Position numbers and translations under genes: made by a program. Shown here piece by piece: positions 17,221-26,052 of a stretch of 64,000 bases of DNA. The DNA comes from Nocardioides zeae (GTDB taxonomy: Bacteria; Actinomycetota; Actinomycetes; Propionibacteriales; Nocardioidaceae). Every line of letters begins with the position of its first letter. Within the stretch, counting starts at the first letter, position 1. The notes under the pieces were generated by a model. It saw only the letters and a program-made list of their open reading frames with translations, searched no databases and was not told where the DNA came from. The stretch lies in NCBI RefSeq assembly GCF_030818655.1, contig NZ_JAUTAN010000001.1:1798001-1862000 (forward strand), in the 5' to 3' direction.

Positions 17221-18316
17221 GGGTGCGCGTGAGGCTCGAGGCGTGGAACAGCGGCGAGCCGCTGTAGCGCACGTCGACCCGGTAGCTGCCGCGCGGCAGC
17301 ACCGGCAGGCCGGTGACCCGGGTGCCGTCGGCGGCCAGCTGCACCTGGCCCGAGTACCAGACCCCACGGCCGGCCGACGTGTAGATGCTGACGGTCGCCC
17401 GCCCCTGCGGCGGCGCGACGGCCGAGCTGTTCGTCCAGGCGCCGATCTTGATCCGGCCCGCACGCGTCGGGGTGGGCGTCAGCTGCACCGAGGCCCCCGT
17501 CTGCGTGAGTCCCTGCGTCACCTGGAAGTCCCACGACGCCACGAGACCGTCGCCGGGACCGTCGGCGCTGACGGAGAGCTCGGCGACGTACCGGCCCACC
17601 GGCACCCCCGGGGGCACGTCGAAGCGGGCCAGCTCGTCGACGACGCGCTTGGTCTGGGGCGCCCCCAGCCCGGAGAGCGTCACCGACGCTCCCTCGCTGC
17701 CGCGGACCGCGACCCAGATCCGCGACGTCGTCGCGTACCGCTGCGTCCTCGACCCCTCGATCCCGATGGAGGCACCCGGCTCGAGGGCGTCGAAGTCGAG
17801 GTCGAGCGCCGACTCGAGCACCGAGCCGTCGTCGGTCCACGCGAACACCGCGTACGTCGTGCCCCGCCGCAGGCTCGCGGCCTCGGCCCGCACGGTGTCG
17901 GTCGCGACGCCGGTCTCGCTGGCTCCGTCCGGCGCGACGTCCTCGGCGGGGATCACAGTGTGGCCCGGGAGGGTCGTCGGATCGACGGTGAGCACGTCGG
18001 TGCCGGCCGGCGCCACGGCGAGGTGCACCGGCGTCTCCGCCGGGAGCGTGATGCCGCGGACGGTGGCGAGCACCTCGAGGCCCTCGGCGTTGCTCTGCCG
18101 CAGGATGCGGTGGTCGAGGGACCCGAGCTCCGTGGCCGACGCCTCGGCCACCGCCACCCGCGCCGTCACCGCCGGTGCGCTCGCCGTGGCCGCGTGGGCC
18201 GCGACCGGCGCGACGAGCGCCGGCCCGCCGAGCGCGAGGGCGAGCACCGGCGCGAGCGCGAGACGTCTCCGGGTCGGGCGGACGGGGCGCGCAGGGGTGA
18301 CGGGGGCGTCGGTCAT
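17207..18316 (-). CDS. Secreted Ig-like protein sharing the C-terminal module of the HtaA protein
   Basis: 369 residues from ATG 18316, with GAAAGG 8 bases before it. The signal peptide has an RPTRRR n-region, a hydrophobic core and cleavage near AHAATA (about residue 45). No HtaA domain is seen. The last 190 residues parallel those of the next upstream gene in the locus: QRYATT, then SAGRGVWYSG and LPRGSYRVDVRYSG near the end, closing with TLTVR against TFTVR. This looks like two Ig/SdrD-B-type beta domains. No membrane anchor is evident, so it is probably secreted or attached to other surface proteins. A role in heme capture is inferred from position and shared module only. A 227-base spacer with a palindromic element separates it from the HtaA gene. 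Confidence 0.78.
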   Translation of the reverse strand: MTDAPVTPARPVRPTRRRLALAPVLALALGGPALVAPVAAHAATASAPAVTARVAVAEASATELGSLDHRILRQSNAEGLEVLATVRGITLPAETPVHLAVAPAGTDVLTVDPTTLPGHTVIPAEDVAPDGASETGVATDTVRAEAASLRRGTTYAVFAWTDDGSVLESALDLDFDALEPGASIGIEGSRTQRYATTSRIWVAVRGSEGASVTLSGLGAPQTKRVVDELARFDVPPGVPVGRYVAELSVSADGPGDGLVASWDFQVTQGLTQTGASVQLTPTPTRAGRIKIGAWTNSSAVAPPQGRATVSIYTSAGRGVWYSGQVQLAADGTRVTGLPVLPRGSYRVDVRYSGSPLFHASSLTRTLTVR

Positions 18317-18428
18317 GGCTGAACCTTTCCGAGAATCAGGTCGGTGAACCGCGTCCGCCGACCCTAAGCCCGGGCGCGACACCGCGACCACCACGGGACG
18401 GTCACGAATGGGCAGCGCCGACGCTGGC

Positions 18429-18509
18429 GCCGAGCTGTCACGTACGCCGTGGATCGGACGCCGAGTTGTCACGTACGCCGTGACGCGACGCTGCGTACGT
18501 GACAACTCG
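18429..18509. repeat. Direct and inverted repeat element CGAGyTGTCACGTACGC
   Basis: A 23-base unit GCCGAGyTGTCACGTACGCCGTG occurs twice in direct orientation (18429-18451 and 18460-18482, period 31). The 17-base core CGAGTTGTCACGTACGC at 18462-18478 is matched by its exact reverse complement at 18493-18509, leaving a 14-base loop. It may end transcription of the HtaA gene, act as an operator, or be a dispersed repeat. The rest of the 18317-18543 spacer shows no other structure. Confidence 0.7.
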
Positions 18510-18543
18510 ACGCACCACGACCCTCAGTGCGGGACGAGCCGCG

Positions 18544-20247
18544 TCAGCGCACCGTGAAGGTGCGCTGCTGGGAGGCGCCGAGGGTCAGGCTGCTGCCGCC
18601 GTAGGAGATGTCGAGGCGGTAGCTGCCCTTCGCCAGCTTGGGCAGCTGCAGCCGCACGGTGCCGTTGGACAGCACCTTGACGCCGGAGTACCAGACGCCG
18701 CGGCCGGCGGACGTGAAGAGCCGCACGACGGCCTGGCCCGCCGGGCGGGCGACCTGGCCCGCGCCGTTGCCCGCGTGGGACACGCCGACGAGCAGGTTGC
18801 CGGTGCGCGACGGGGACGGGGTGGTGCTCAGCGAGTGACCGAGGACCGGCTGGCCCTTGTAGACGGTGAAGGCCTTCGTCAGGACGACCGGGTCGGCACC
18901 CTCGGTGGCCAGCGAGAACCGCGCCGTGTAGGAGCCCGGCTTGAGGCTGGCGGGCACGCGGAACGCGGCCCGGCCGAACTCGATGGTCGCCGTCTGGGTG
19001 GCACCCACGCCGGTGAGCGTGACCGTGCCCGCGCCGTCCTCGACACCGTCGACCGACACGCCGACCCAGTTGGTGGTGGCGTAGCGCTGGGCGACCGCGC
19101 CGGCGAAGGTCAGGGTCGCGGGCGTCGGCGCCTCGAGCTGCGACCAGTCGATCTCGACCGCGGTCTCGGTGTCCTGGCTCTCGTTCGAGTGCGTGTGGGC
19201 CTGCCACGTGTAGATCGCGTACTGCTTCGCCGGGTCGAGCTCGTCGGTCGGCGCGTTCAGCACCGACGAGAACGCCCCCTCCGAGATGCGGCTGGGGGTG
19301 ATCCAGTCGACGGCGGCGAAGGCGTCCTGGCCCTCGCGGTCGTCCACCGGCGGCAGCCCGCCGGCCTCGGCGAGACCGACGTAGACCCCGTTGTCACCCG
19401 GCTTCGTGACGGCGCGGAAGCCCTGGCCCTTGACGGAGAGCGTGAGGCCCTCGGTCGGGTTCGCACCCACGGTCGTGTAGCTCACCGTCGGCGGGGCGAC
19501 CGGAGCCGCCTCCGCGACGAACGGCGAGGGGTCCTTCTGGCTGTCGCTGCCCGCACCCGACGCGTAGAAGTGGGCGCGGACGCCCGGGGTCAGCGCACCG
19601 AGGAAGTCCGCGCTGAAGGACTGGCCGTCCACCGGCTGGCCCGAGGGGATCCCGAGCGCGGTGGCCTCCGCGGATCCCGCCGGCAGGACGCCGGCCCAGT
19701 CGGGCGTGGCCGCGAGCGTGCCGACACCCTCGCCGTCCACCCAGCCGTCGCCGGCGTCGAACGTGGTGACGACGACCCGGGTCGGGTCGGTGCTGGCCTC
19801 GGGGCTGCTGGGGCCGGTGCTGGTGTTCCACGCGGAGACCACCGCGCTGATCTCGCCCGCGCCGTCGGCGTCGACCGTGACGACCGGGTCGGCCAGGGTG
19901 ACGGTGTAGTAGGTCGTGCCACCGAAGGCGAACGACCCCGCGACGGAACCCTCGTAGGCCACCGACGCCTCGTTCGTGGTCGGGTCGTAGGTGCCGACGC
20001 CGCCGGGGAAGGTGATGACGCCCGTCGACGCGTCCTCGGTGGCGCCGTCGCCCAGCACGTGGGTGGACAGGTGGCTGTCGAAGCGCTCGGAGATCTCCCA
20101 CTGCAGGGAGAGCGGCACGGCGGTCTCGTCGGCCGCCTGGGCCGGTGCGGTGGCCAGGGCCAGCGGGGCGGTCACGAGTGCGGCGACCGTCAGCGCCGCG
20201 CTCGCGCGGGCGCCGCGGCGGGCGCCCGTTCGGGTCAGGGTGGACAT
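18544..20247 (-). CDS. HtaA-domain heme-binding surface protein
   Basis: 567 residues from ATG 20247, with AAAGGA 6 bases upstream. A signal peptide ends near PAQAADE (about 38). Residues about 40-190 look like an HtaA domain (LSLQWEISERFDSHLSTH, ITFPGGVGTYDP, YEGSVAGSFAFGGTTYYTVT, DADGAGEISAVVSAWN), the heme-binding unit of corynebacterial HtaA. Residues about 265-385 form an IPT-like domain (LTLSVKGQGFRAV, GVYVGLAEAGG, YAIYTWQAHTHSNESQ) resembling that of the protein encoded at 21766-22902. The last 190 residues form the Ig-like module shared with the 17207-18316 product. No C-terminal anchor is seen, so it may be released as a hemophore. It starts 34 bases after the previous gene of the locus. 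Confidence 0.85.
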   Translation of the reverse strand: MSTLTRTGARRGARASAALTVAALVTAPLALATAPAQAADETAVPLSLQWEISERFDSHLSTHVLGDGATEDASTGVITFPGGVGTYDPTTNEASVAYEGSVAGSFAFGGTTYYTVTLADPVVTVDADGAGEISAVVSAWNTSTGPSSPEASTDPTRVVVTTFDAGDGWVDGEGVGTLAATPDWAGVLPAGSAEATALGIPSGQPVDGQSFSADFLGALTPGVRAHFYASGAGSDSQKDPSPFVAEAAPVAPPTVSYTTVGANPTEGLTLSVKGQGFRAVTKPGDNGVYVGLAEAGGLPPVDDREGQDAFAAVDWITPSRISEGAFSSVLNAPTDELDPAKQYAIYTWQAHTHSNESQDTETAVEIDWSQLEAPTPATLTFAGAVAQRYATTNWVGVSVDGVEDGAGTVTLTGVGATQTATIEFGRAAFRVPASLKPGSYTARFSLATEGADPVVLTKAFTVYKGQPVLGHSLSTTPSPSRTGNLLVGVSHAGNGAGQVARPAGQAVVRLFTSAGRGVWYSGVKVLSNGTVRLQLPKLAKGSYRLDISYGGSSLTLGASQQRTFTVR

Positions 20248-20281
20248 GGTGTTCCTTTCTCGGGGACGGACGCCGGGTGCG

Positions 20282-21769
20282 TCAGACCAGGGGGTCGGCA
20301 CCCGCGGGTGCCGTGGGAGCGCCGCCCGAGCGGCGGAGGAGCAGGCGGTCCTGCGGGATGGAGAGCAGCGCGGCGGCGGCGAGGAGCAGCCCGCCCCCGA
20401 GCCACCACAGGGCGTCGTCCGGACCGGACGGTGCGTCGCCACCGGACTCCGCGGACACGGCCACGAGGTCCTGGCTGGCCGGCAGGGGCTGGGCCGCGAC
20501 GGCGGCCTCCGCCACGGGTACGCCGAGGGCCGCGGGCGCGGTGGCCCTGGGCGTCGCCCGGACCGGGGTCGAGGAGCCACCGGTGCCCGAGGACGAGCGG
20601 GCCGGGGGCGCGAGGGCCGTGTTCTCGGGGACGGTCGGCACGGCGCTCGGCACGGGTGCGGGCGTCGGCACCGGGGCGGGGACGGACGCGTCGTACGCCA
20701 CCGTCAGCGGCAGCGCGACCTTGAAGGGGTCGGTGGAGGCGCCGCTGGAGTACCAGAACGGTCCGGTCCCGAGCTCCTCCATCATCGTCACGTAGGACTG
20801 CGGGAAGGACCCGGCGTCGGGCACGTCCGTGCGCTGGCTGGTGCCGGTCACCCGCACGCCCCGGTAGGCCGGGGTCGCGGTGAACCCGCTGGGGTCGTCG
20901 AGGTCGACCGACGGCAGGTCCGCCAGCACGACCTCCCGGGCCGGGACCTCGGTGCGCTGCGTCGGGTCGTCGCGGGACGAGGCGTAGCCGCTGATCGATC
21001 CGGTGAGCGTGCCCGTCCCGTCGGCGGCGACGTCGAGCCGGGGATCGGTGACGTAGAAGAACGAGCGGCCGGAGTAGTAGAGGACGGTGAAGGTGCCCTC
21101 CCAGGTGATGCGGGCCGTGCCGGTCGCGCGGTCGACGGTGCCCGTGCCGCCGCGGACGACGACCTGGTGGTTGCTGAACGTCCCGGCGCCGGGGTTGGTG
21201 ATGGGAGTCCCCTCGCTGGTCGTCCGCCAGCCGTTCCAGACCGTGGTGCGCCAGGCCGAGCCGTCCCACTTCTCCACGCTCACGTCGCCCGCGGAGGCCC
21301 GCCACTGGTCCTGCCGCAGCAGCGCCCCGAGGCCCGGGAGCACCTTGCCGGCGGAGAAGAAGTTGAAGGAGCCGGGCTCGTGGGCCGCGTTGTTGGACTC
21401 GTTCGACAGCCCCCAGCGCAGCACGGCGTCGTCGACCGCGACGGGGCCGTCGGTCGGCTCGCTCGTGGGCTCGCTCGTGGGCTCCGTGGTCGGCTCGCCC
21501 GTCGGGTCGGTGGTGGGACCCGTCGTCGTCGGTGCGCTCGTCGGGCCGGTGGGGTCCGTCGTCGCGGTGGGCGTCGCGGTGGACGTCGCGGTGGACGTCG
21601 CGGTGGACGTCGCGGTCGGCACCGTCGACCCGGTCGCGCCGGTCGTCACCACCTCGGCCGCTCCCGCCGGTCGCGCACCGGGCACGCCGAGCACCGCGGC
21701 GACCGCCAGCAGGCACACCACCGTGACGCCGAGGACCGCGAGCACCGCGGCGCGGGACGCGCGCGTCAC
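20282..21769 (-). CDS. Membrane-anchored HtaA-domain protein
   Basis: 495 residues from GTG 21769, overlapping the previous stop (GTGA). Order: signal peptide (about 1-38), a Thr/Pro/Ser-rich wall-spanning linker with TSTATSTATSTAT and TEPTSEPTSEPTD repeats (about 45-108), an HtaA domain at about 110-330 (VLRWGLSNESNNAAHE, GSFNFFSAGK, GTARITWEGTFTVLYYSGR, YVTDPRLDVAADGTGTLTG), an Ala/Pro-rich linker, and a C-terminal membrane helix (LWWLGGGLLLAAAALLSI) with a basic tail. In corynebacteria such proteins take heme from hemoglobin at the surface and pass it to HmuT; the same is inferred here. Confidence 0.87.
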   Translation of the reverse strand: MTRASRAAVLAVLGVTVVCLLAVAAVLGVPGARPAGAAEVVTTGATGSTVPTATSTATSTATSTATPTATTDPTGPTSAPTTTGPTTDPTGEPTTEPTSEPTSEPTDGPVAVDDAVLRWGLSNESNNAAHEPGSFNFFSAGKVLPGLGALLRQDQWRASAGDVSVEKWDGSAWRTTVWNGWRTTSEGTPITNPGAGTFSNHQVVVRGGTGTVDRATGTARITWEGTFTVLYYSGRSFFYVTDPRLDVAADGTGTLTGSISGYASSRDDPTQRTEVPAREVVLADLPSVDLDDPSGFTATPAYRGVRVTGTSQRTDVPDAGSFPQSYVTMMEELGTGPFWYSSGASTDPFKVALPLTVAYDASVPAPVPTPAPVPSAVPTVPENTALAPPARSSSGTGGSSTPVRATPRATAPAALGVPVAEAAVAAQPLPASQDLVAVSAESGGDAPSGPDDALWWLGGGLLLAAAALLSIPQDRLLLRRSGGAPTAPAGADPLV

Positions 21770-22902
21770 CGGAGCACCGCCCTGCGCCGCGCCAGCAGGA
21801 GCCGGGCGACCGCGGCGAGCACCACCAGACCGGCGGCCACGACGAAGGCCACGGCGTACCGGCTCGGGGCCCCCGCGGAGGCGGCGACCGCCTCGGTCGC
21901 GTCACTGTCGTCGGCGGCGGAACCGTCGGCCTGCACCGCGAACCGGACGGCGAGCTCCTCCTCGAGCCCGAACACCCGCAGCTCGTGGGTGCCGGCGCTC
22001 GTGTCGACGGGGATGCTGACGACCCCCGCCATGGTGCCGTCCGCGGCCACCTGGAACGGCCCGGCCGCCGCCGCACCGTCGTCGAAGGTGACGCTCAGCT
22101 GCTGCCCCGCCGGCAGGCCGGTCGCACGGAACGGGAGCACCCGTCCGGCGACCGCACCCGCCCGGTCGACCTCGAGCGTCGCCGGACCGGCCGCGACCGG
22201 CGCCTCGGCGGCGGGGGCCGTCCCGGACGACCCGGTCGCCCCGGGCGCCGCGGTCGTGGGCGTCGCACCGCTCGCGGTGCCGGCACCGGACTCGGCGGGG
22301 GCGTCGTCCTCGTCGTACAGGTCGGCGACGCGCACCGGCGTGAAGGTCTCGTTGCTGCTGTTGGCGACGCCGTGGGCGCCGACGGTGATGATCCCGCAGG
22401 TCACCTCGCGGCAGTCGACGGTGCGCTCGTTGCTGGAGCGGTCGTAGGCGGTGAACACCGCGCCGGGCACCGTGACGGTCGTCGACCAGGAGCCGTCGGA
22501 GTCCATGAGGCCGCCGTTGGCCGAGGAGGCGGTGTCGGAGCCGGGGAACGCGACGTACTTCTGGAAGCCCTGGTTGTCGGCCGACTCGGAGTCGGGCACG
22601 TAGAAGTAGTCCACCCCGGTGCGACCGCCGCCGCTGGGCTGCCACCCGGACCCGACGGTCCCGAAGAACACGTAGACCCCGCCGTGGCCGCCCTCGATCG
22701 ACTGGAAGCCCGACCCGCGCACCGTGAGCGTCGTGGCGTAGGTCGGGTCGACGACCGCGTCCCCGTCGGGGTTCGCGATGCTGACGCGGGCCGCGGCCTG
22801 GGCGGCGGGCGCCGTGGCGACGAGACCGACCGGCACGAGCAGGCCCGCCAGGAGGACGACGAGCAGTGCGCTCGCCCTGGGTGCGTTCAGACGGCCGGGC
22901 AC
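21766..22902 (-). CDS. Membrane-anchored surface protein of the heme locus (IPT-like domain)
   Basis: 378 residues from GTG 22902, which has AGGAGGA 3-4 bases upstream and overlaps the end of hmuV by 16 bases. Signal peptide to about AAQAAA (37). Residues 38-200 form one domain (TLTVRGSGFQSIEGG, GVYVFFGTVG, FTAYDRSSNER, GAHGVANSSNETFTPVRV) related to the middle domain of the 18544-20247 protein; its two Cys (DCREVTC) may form a disulfide. Then an Ala/Thr/Pro linker, an Ig-like domain (LPFRATGLPAGQQLSVTF) and a C-terminal helix (about 350-368) with RRRAVLR. No HtaA domain is evident. It probably presents heme proteins or docks HtaA; this is inference. Confidence 0.8.
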   Translation of the reverse strand: MPGRLNAPRASALLVVLLAGLLVPVGLVATAPAAQAAARVSIANPDGDAVVDPTYATTLTVRGSGFQSIEGGHGGVYVFFGTVGSGWQPSGGGRTGVDYFYVPDSESADNQGFQKYVAFPGSDTASSANGGLMDSDGSWSTTVTVPGAVFTAYDRSSNERTVDCREVTCGIITVGAHGVANSSNETFTPVRVADLYDEDDAPAESGAGTASGATPTTAAPGATGSSGTAPAAEAPVAAGPATLEVDRAGAVAGRVLPFRATGLPAGQQLSVTFDDGAAAAGPFQVAADGTMAGVVSIPVDTSAGTHELRVFGLEEELAVRFAVQADGSAADDSDATEAVAASAGAPSRYAVAFVVAAGLVVLAAVARLLLARRRAVLR

Positions 22903-23753
22903 GGGTCCTCCTCGGGACGGGGGCTGGACGTGGGGTCGGGCGTGAGGTCGGGCGTGGGGTCGGGTGCGCGCGGCGCGCGCACCGGGACGACGACGAGGTG
23001 GCCGGCGTGCTCGATCACGTCGACCGCGTGCTCGTAGACCTCGGTGAGCAGCGCGGCGGTGAGCACCTCCCGGGGCGGTCCGACGGCGCGCACGCGGCCG
23101 TCGCTGAGCACGCAGACGCGGTCGGCGTACGCCGCGGCCAGGGACAGGTCGTGCAGCACGACCACGACGGCGGCACCGGCGGCGGCCTCGTCACGGGCGA
23201 CCCGGAGCACGGCCTCCTGGTGCTGGAGGTCGAGGGCCGCGGTGGGCTCGTCGAGCAGCAGGACGGGCGTGGCCTGGGCGAGCACGCGGGCGAAGGAGAC
23301 CCGGGCCTGCTCGCCGCCCGAGAGGGTGGGGAAGAGCCGGGTCGCGAGGTGGGTGACGTCGGCCCGCTCCTCGGCTGCCGCGATGACGGCCAGGTCGTCG
23401 GCGGCGGCCGGCGTGCGGTGCCACGGGGCCCGCCCCATCTCGACGACCTCGCGCGCCCGGAAGCCGAAGGCGAGCCGCTGCTGCTGCGGCAGCACGGCCC
23501 GGGCCCGGGCGAGCTCGCGCGGCCGGACGGAGCCGACGGGCCGCCCGTCGACCTCGACCGACCCGGATGACGGCTCGAGGTCCCCGGTGAGGACGCCGAG
23601 CAGGGTGGACTTGCCGGCGCCGTTGGGGCCGACGAGCACGAGCACCTCGCCCGGACGCACGTCGAGGTCGACCCCGTCGAGGATGGCGCGACCCTCGATG
23701 GTGACGCCGACGGCCCGGGCGACGAGCGCGGGCGCGACGTGGCGGGGGCTCAT
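22887..23753 (-). CDS. hmuV: Heme ABC importer ATPase
   Basis: 288 residues from ATG 23753, overlapping the permease stop (ATGA). Walker A GPNGAGKSTLLG, the FecE/BtuD-type Q-loop region LPQQQRLAFGFRAREVVEMGR, signature TLSGGEQARVSFARVLAQ, Walker B VLLLDEPTAALD and switch VVLHDLSLA are all intact. It drives uptake of heme through HmuU. The C-terminal 30 residues (PDPTPDLTPDPTSSPRPEED) are an unusual Pro/Asp-rich tail beyond the ATPase fold, and the following surface-protein gene begins inside this tail's coding region. Confidence 0.92.
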   Translation of the reverse strand: MSPRHVAPALVARAVGVTIEGRAILDGVDLDVRPGEVLVLVGPNGAGKSTLLGVLTGDLEPSSGSVEVDGRPVGSVRPRELARARAVLPQQQRLAFGFRAREVVEMGRAPWHRTPAAADDLAVIAAAEERADVTHLATRLFPTLSGGEQARVSFARVLAQATPVLLLDEPTAALDLQHQEAVLRVARDEAAAGAAVVVVLHDLSLAAAYADRVCVLSDGRVRAVGPPREVLTAALLTEVYEHAVDVIEHAGHLVVVPVRAPRAPDPTPDLTPDPTSSPRPEEDPCPAV

Positions 23754-24841
23754 GCCCACCCTCCCGCCGTGCGCCGCGCGCGCCGCAGCAGCCAGAAGAA
23801 GAACGGGCCGCCGACGAGCGACGTGAGCATGCCGATCGGCAGGTCGGCGTTGCTGATGGCCGTCCGCGCCCACAGGTCGGCGAGCACGAGCAGGACGGCA
23901 CCACCGAGCGCGCTCGCCGGCACGAGCAGCCGGTGACCCGGGCCGGCGACGAGCCGCACCAGGTGGGGCACGACGAGGCCGACGAAGGCGATGACGCCGC
24001 AGAAGGCGACACCGGCGGCGGTCAGCAGCGCCACCAGGACGATGCAGACGAGGCGGAGGCGCTCGACGTCCACGCCCACGTGCCGCGCGGCACGGTCGCC
24101 GAGGGCGAGGAGGTCGAGCTGGCGCGCGAGCACGAGCGCGGCGACGATCCCGACCGCGACGAGCGGGAGCACGACCTGCACCTCGGGCCAGCGGCTGCCG
24201 TTGAAGCTGCCGAGGGTCCAGAAGACGATCTCCTCGCGGGAGGAGGTGGTGGCGAGGAAGAGCAGGAACGACAGTCCGGCGCTGGCCACCGCGTTGACCG
24301 CGATGCCGGTGAGCACCAGCGTGACCACCTCGGTGCGCCCGTTGTCGCGGGACATGACGTAGACGAGCATCGTCGTCAGGAGTCCCCCGACGAAGGCGCA
24401 GACCGCGATCGTCCACGAGCCGGCGAAGTCCAGCGAGAAGACGATGACGGCCGCCGCGGCGACGGCCGCGCCCGAGGAGACACCGACGACCCCCGGCTCC
24501 GCGAGCGGGTTGCCGAAGACGCCCTGCATGAGCGCGCCCGCCGTCGCCAGCGCCGCCCCGACGAGGAGCGTCATGGTGGCGCGGGGGAACCGGACGTTCC
24601 ACAGGCTGTCCTCCGCCCGTGGGTGCGACGGCAGCGGCCCGACGTCGAGCCCGACGCGGTGGAGGACCGAGCCGAGCACCTCGCTCGGCGGGATGGGGAA
24701 CTGACCGGTCGCCGCCGAGGCCACGAACGCCACGACCAGGGCGAGCGCGAGCAGGAGCAGCAGGCCGGGCCCGACCGCCCACGCCGCGAACCGGCGCCGC
24801 GGCGCCACCGGTGCGGGGCGTGCCCCCGCGGCCAGGCTCAC
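23750..24841 (-). CDS. hmuU: Heme ABC importer permease (FecCD family)
   Basis: 363 residues from GTG 24841, overlapping the hmuT stop (GTGA). About ten hydrophobic segments and the FecCD patterns VRFPRATMTLLVGAALATAG, GNPLAEPGVVGVSSGAA, GDRAARHVGVDVERLR, FVGLVVPHLVRLVAGPGHR and SNADLPIGMLTSLVGGPFFF. The EFSS-like GEIVFWTLGSF region (here EEIVFWTLGSFNG) is also present. It forms the membrane channel of the importer with HmuV. Confidence 0.93.
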   Translation of the reverse strand: MSLAAGARPAPVAPRRRFAAWAVGPGLLLLLALALVVAFVASAATGQFPIPPSEVLGSVLHRVGLDVGPLPSHPRAEDSLWNVRFPRATMTLLVGAALATAGALMQGVFGNPLAEPGVVGVSSGAAVAAAAVIVFSLDFAGSWTIAVCAFVGGLLTTMLVYVMSRDNGRTEVVTLVLTGIAVNAVASAGLSFLLFLATTSSREEIVFWTLGSFNGSRWPEVQVVLPLVAVGIVAALVLARQLDLLALGDRAARHVGVDVERLRLVCIVLVALLTAAGVAFCGVIAFVGLVVPHLVRLVAGPGHRLLVPASALGGAVLLVLADLWARTAISNADLPIGMLTSLVGGPFFFWLLRRARRTAGGWA

Positions 24842-25968
24842 GAGACTGCCCCGGGCGCGTAGACGGCGACCGCGAGCGCGTTGAGCACCCCGGCGGTGAG
24901 CGGTCCGTAGCCGAGGATCTGCGCGTCCGCCATGTCGACGAACCGGCGGTGCTCCCCCGCCGGTGTGGCCGCCAGGGCGGGCAGCCGCTCGAGCAGCCCG
25001 TCCACGCCGCCGGCGGAGGCCAGGCCGTCGGTCATCATCAGCACCAGCTCCGGCTGGGCAGCGATGAGGCCCTCGTCCGTCACCGGACGCATCCCGGACC
25101 ACCCGATCTCGCCGGCGACGTCGTAGCCGCCGATCGCCCGCACCAGCGCGTCGGCGCCCGAGCCCTCGCCGAACATGTAGTAGATCCCGGAGGTGCCCCG
25201 CACGTAGAGGAACACCGTGCGCAGCCGCTCCCCCTCGTCGGCGGGCGCGACCTGCGCGATCGCGTCGACCACCTCGGCGACCTCCGCCTCGGTGCGCTCC
25301 GCCAGCGCCGTACCGGCGTCGGGGACGCCCAGGGCCGCGGCGACCTCGGCGGTGAGCGACGACAGGTTGTCGAGGCCACGGTGGGAGTCCACGACGACCA
25401 CGGGGATGCCGGAGTCGCGCATCTGGAGCATGACGTCCCACGGGCCGAGCGACGTGTCGGTGAGGATCAGCGTCGGGTCGAGCTCGAGGATGGCCTCGGC
25501 GTTCAGGTCGTGCCCGTTCTGCGTGACGAGCGGCAGGTCCTCGGCCTCGGGGAACTGCGTGCTGACGTCGCGGCCGATCAGCGTGTCGCCGAGACCGAGC
25601 TCGAAGACCGTGCGCGAGAGCGTCCCGTAGACGTCGAGGGCGAGCACCCGGTCGACGTCGGTGATCGTCACCTCGGTGCCCTGGGCGTCGGTGACGGTGA
25701 CGGGGAGCTCCGGCGTCGGGTCGGCGACCGGCTCGACCGGCGTGCTGGGCAGCACGGCGGACACCTCGCCCTCCCAGTCGCGCACGTCGTCGAGGGCCGT
25801 CACGTCGGCCAGCGGCGGCGCCACCGCTCCGTCACCGCCGCCGTGGCCCTCCTCCGCCGCTCCACCGACGCCGTCGAGGCCGCAGCCGGCGAGCACGAGG
25901 GCGAGGGCGCCGGCGACGAGCACGGAGGCACGCCGCCGCTGCGGGGGGCGGGGAGCGGTGCGGAGCAT
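24838..25968 (-). CDS. hmuT: Heme-binding lipoprotein of the ABC importer
   Basis: 376 residues. Signal sequence with lipobox LVLAGCG, the lipidated Cys being residue 29. After an acidic/Gly linker comes a class III (BtuF-like) binding fold: VDRVLALDVYGTLSRTVFELG, IGRDVSTQFPEAEDLP, LNAEAILELDPTLILT, VFLYVRGTSGIYYMFG. Tyr and His residues that would coordinate heme are likely but cannot be fixed without alignment. It is the first gene of a six-gene minus-strand unit ending at 18544, and its upstream spacer holds two DtxR/IdeR-like boxes, so expression should rise in iron shortage. Confidence 0.92.
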   Translation of the reverse strand: MLRTAPRPPQRRRASVLVAGALALVLAGCGLDGVGGAAEEGHGGGDGAVAPPLADVTALDDVRDWEGEVSAVLPSTPVEPVADPTPELPVTVTDAQGTEVTITDVDRVLALDVYGTLSRTVFELGLGDTLIGRDVSTQFPEAEDLPLVTQNGHDLNAEAILELDPTLILTDTSLGPWDVMLQMRDSGIPVVVVDSHRGLDNLSSLTAEVAAALGVPDAGTALAERTEAEVAEVVDAIAQVAPADEGERLRTVFLYVRGTSGIYYMFGEGSGADALVRAIGGYDVAGEIGWSGMRPVTDEGLIAAQPELVLMMTDGLASAGGVDGLLERLPALAATPAGEHRRFVDMADAQILGYGPLTAGVLNALAVAVYAPGAVS

Positions 25969-26032
25969 GCGTGGGTTCTCTCGTTCTCGTCGGGCGCGTC
26001 GGGCTCGGCGGTCGTGACACCGGCGGGCGGAC

Positions 26033-26051
26033 TTAGGTTAGCCTAATCAAA
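26033..26051. promoter_or_regulatory. DtxR/IdeR-like iron box 1
   Basis: TTAGGTTAGCCTAATCAAA matches the 19-bp consensus TTAGGTTAGSCTAACCTAA at all but two positions. It lies between hmuT (65 bases from its start) and the divergent heme oxygenase gene, and overlaps TAGGCT on the minus strand, a possible hmuT -10 element. Confidence 0.8.
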
Positions 26052-26052
26052 C

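Noticed and set aside
15724..18413. GGTCACGAATGGGC occurring at 15724-15737 and 18400-18413
   Set aside because: A single 14-base match in 64 kb of GC-rich DNA is expected by chance and has no symmetry.
25425..25440. GCATGACGTCC inside hmuT, resembling one arm of the palindromic repeat
   Set aside because: No matching inverted arm lies nearby and it is well-conserved coding sequence, so it is a chance match.
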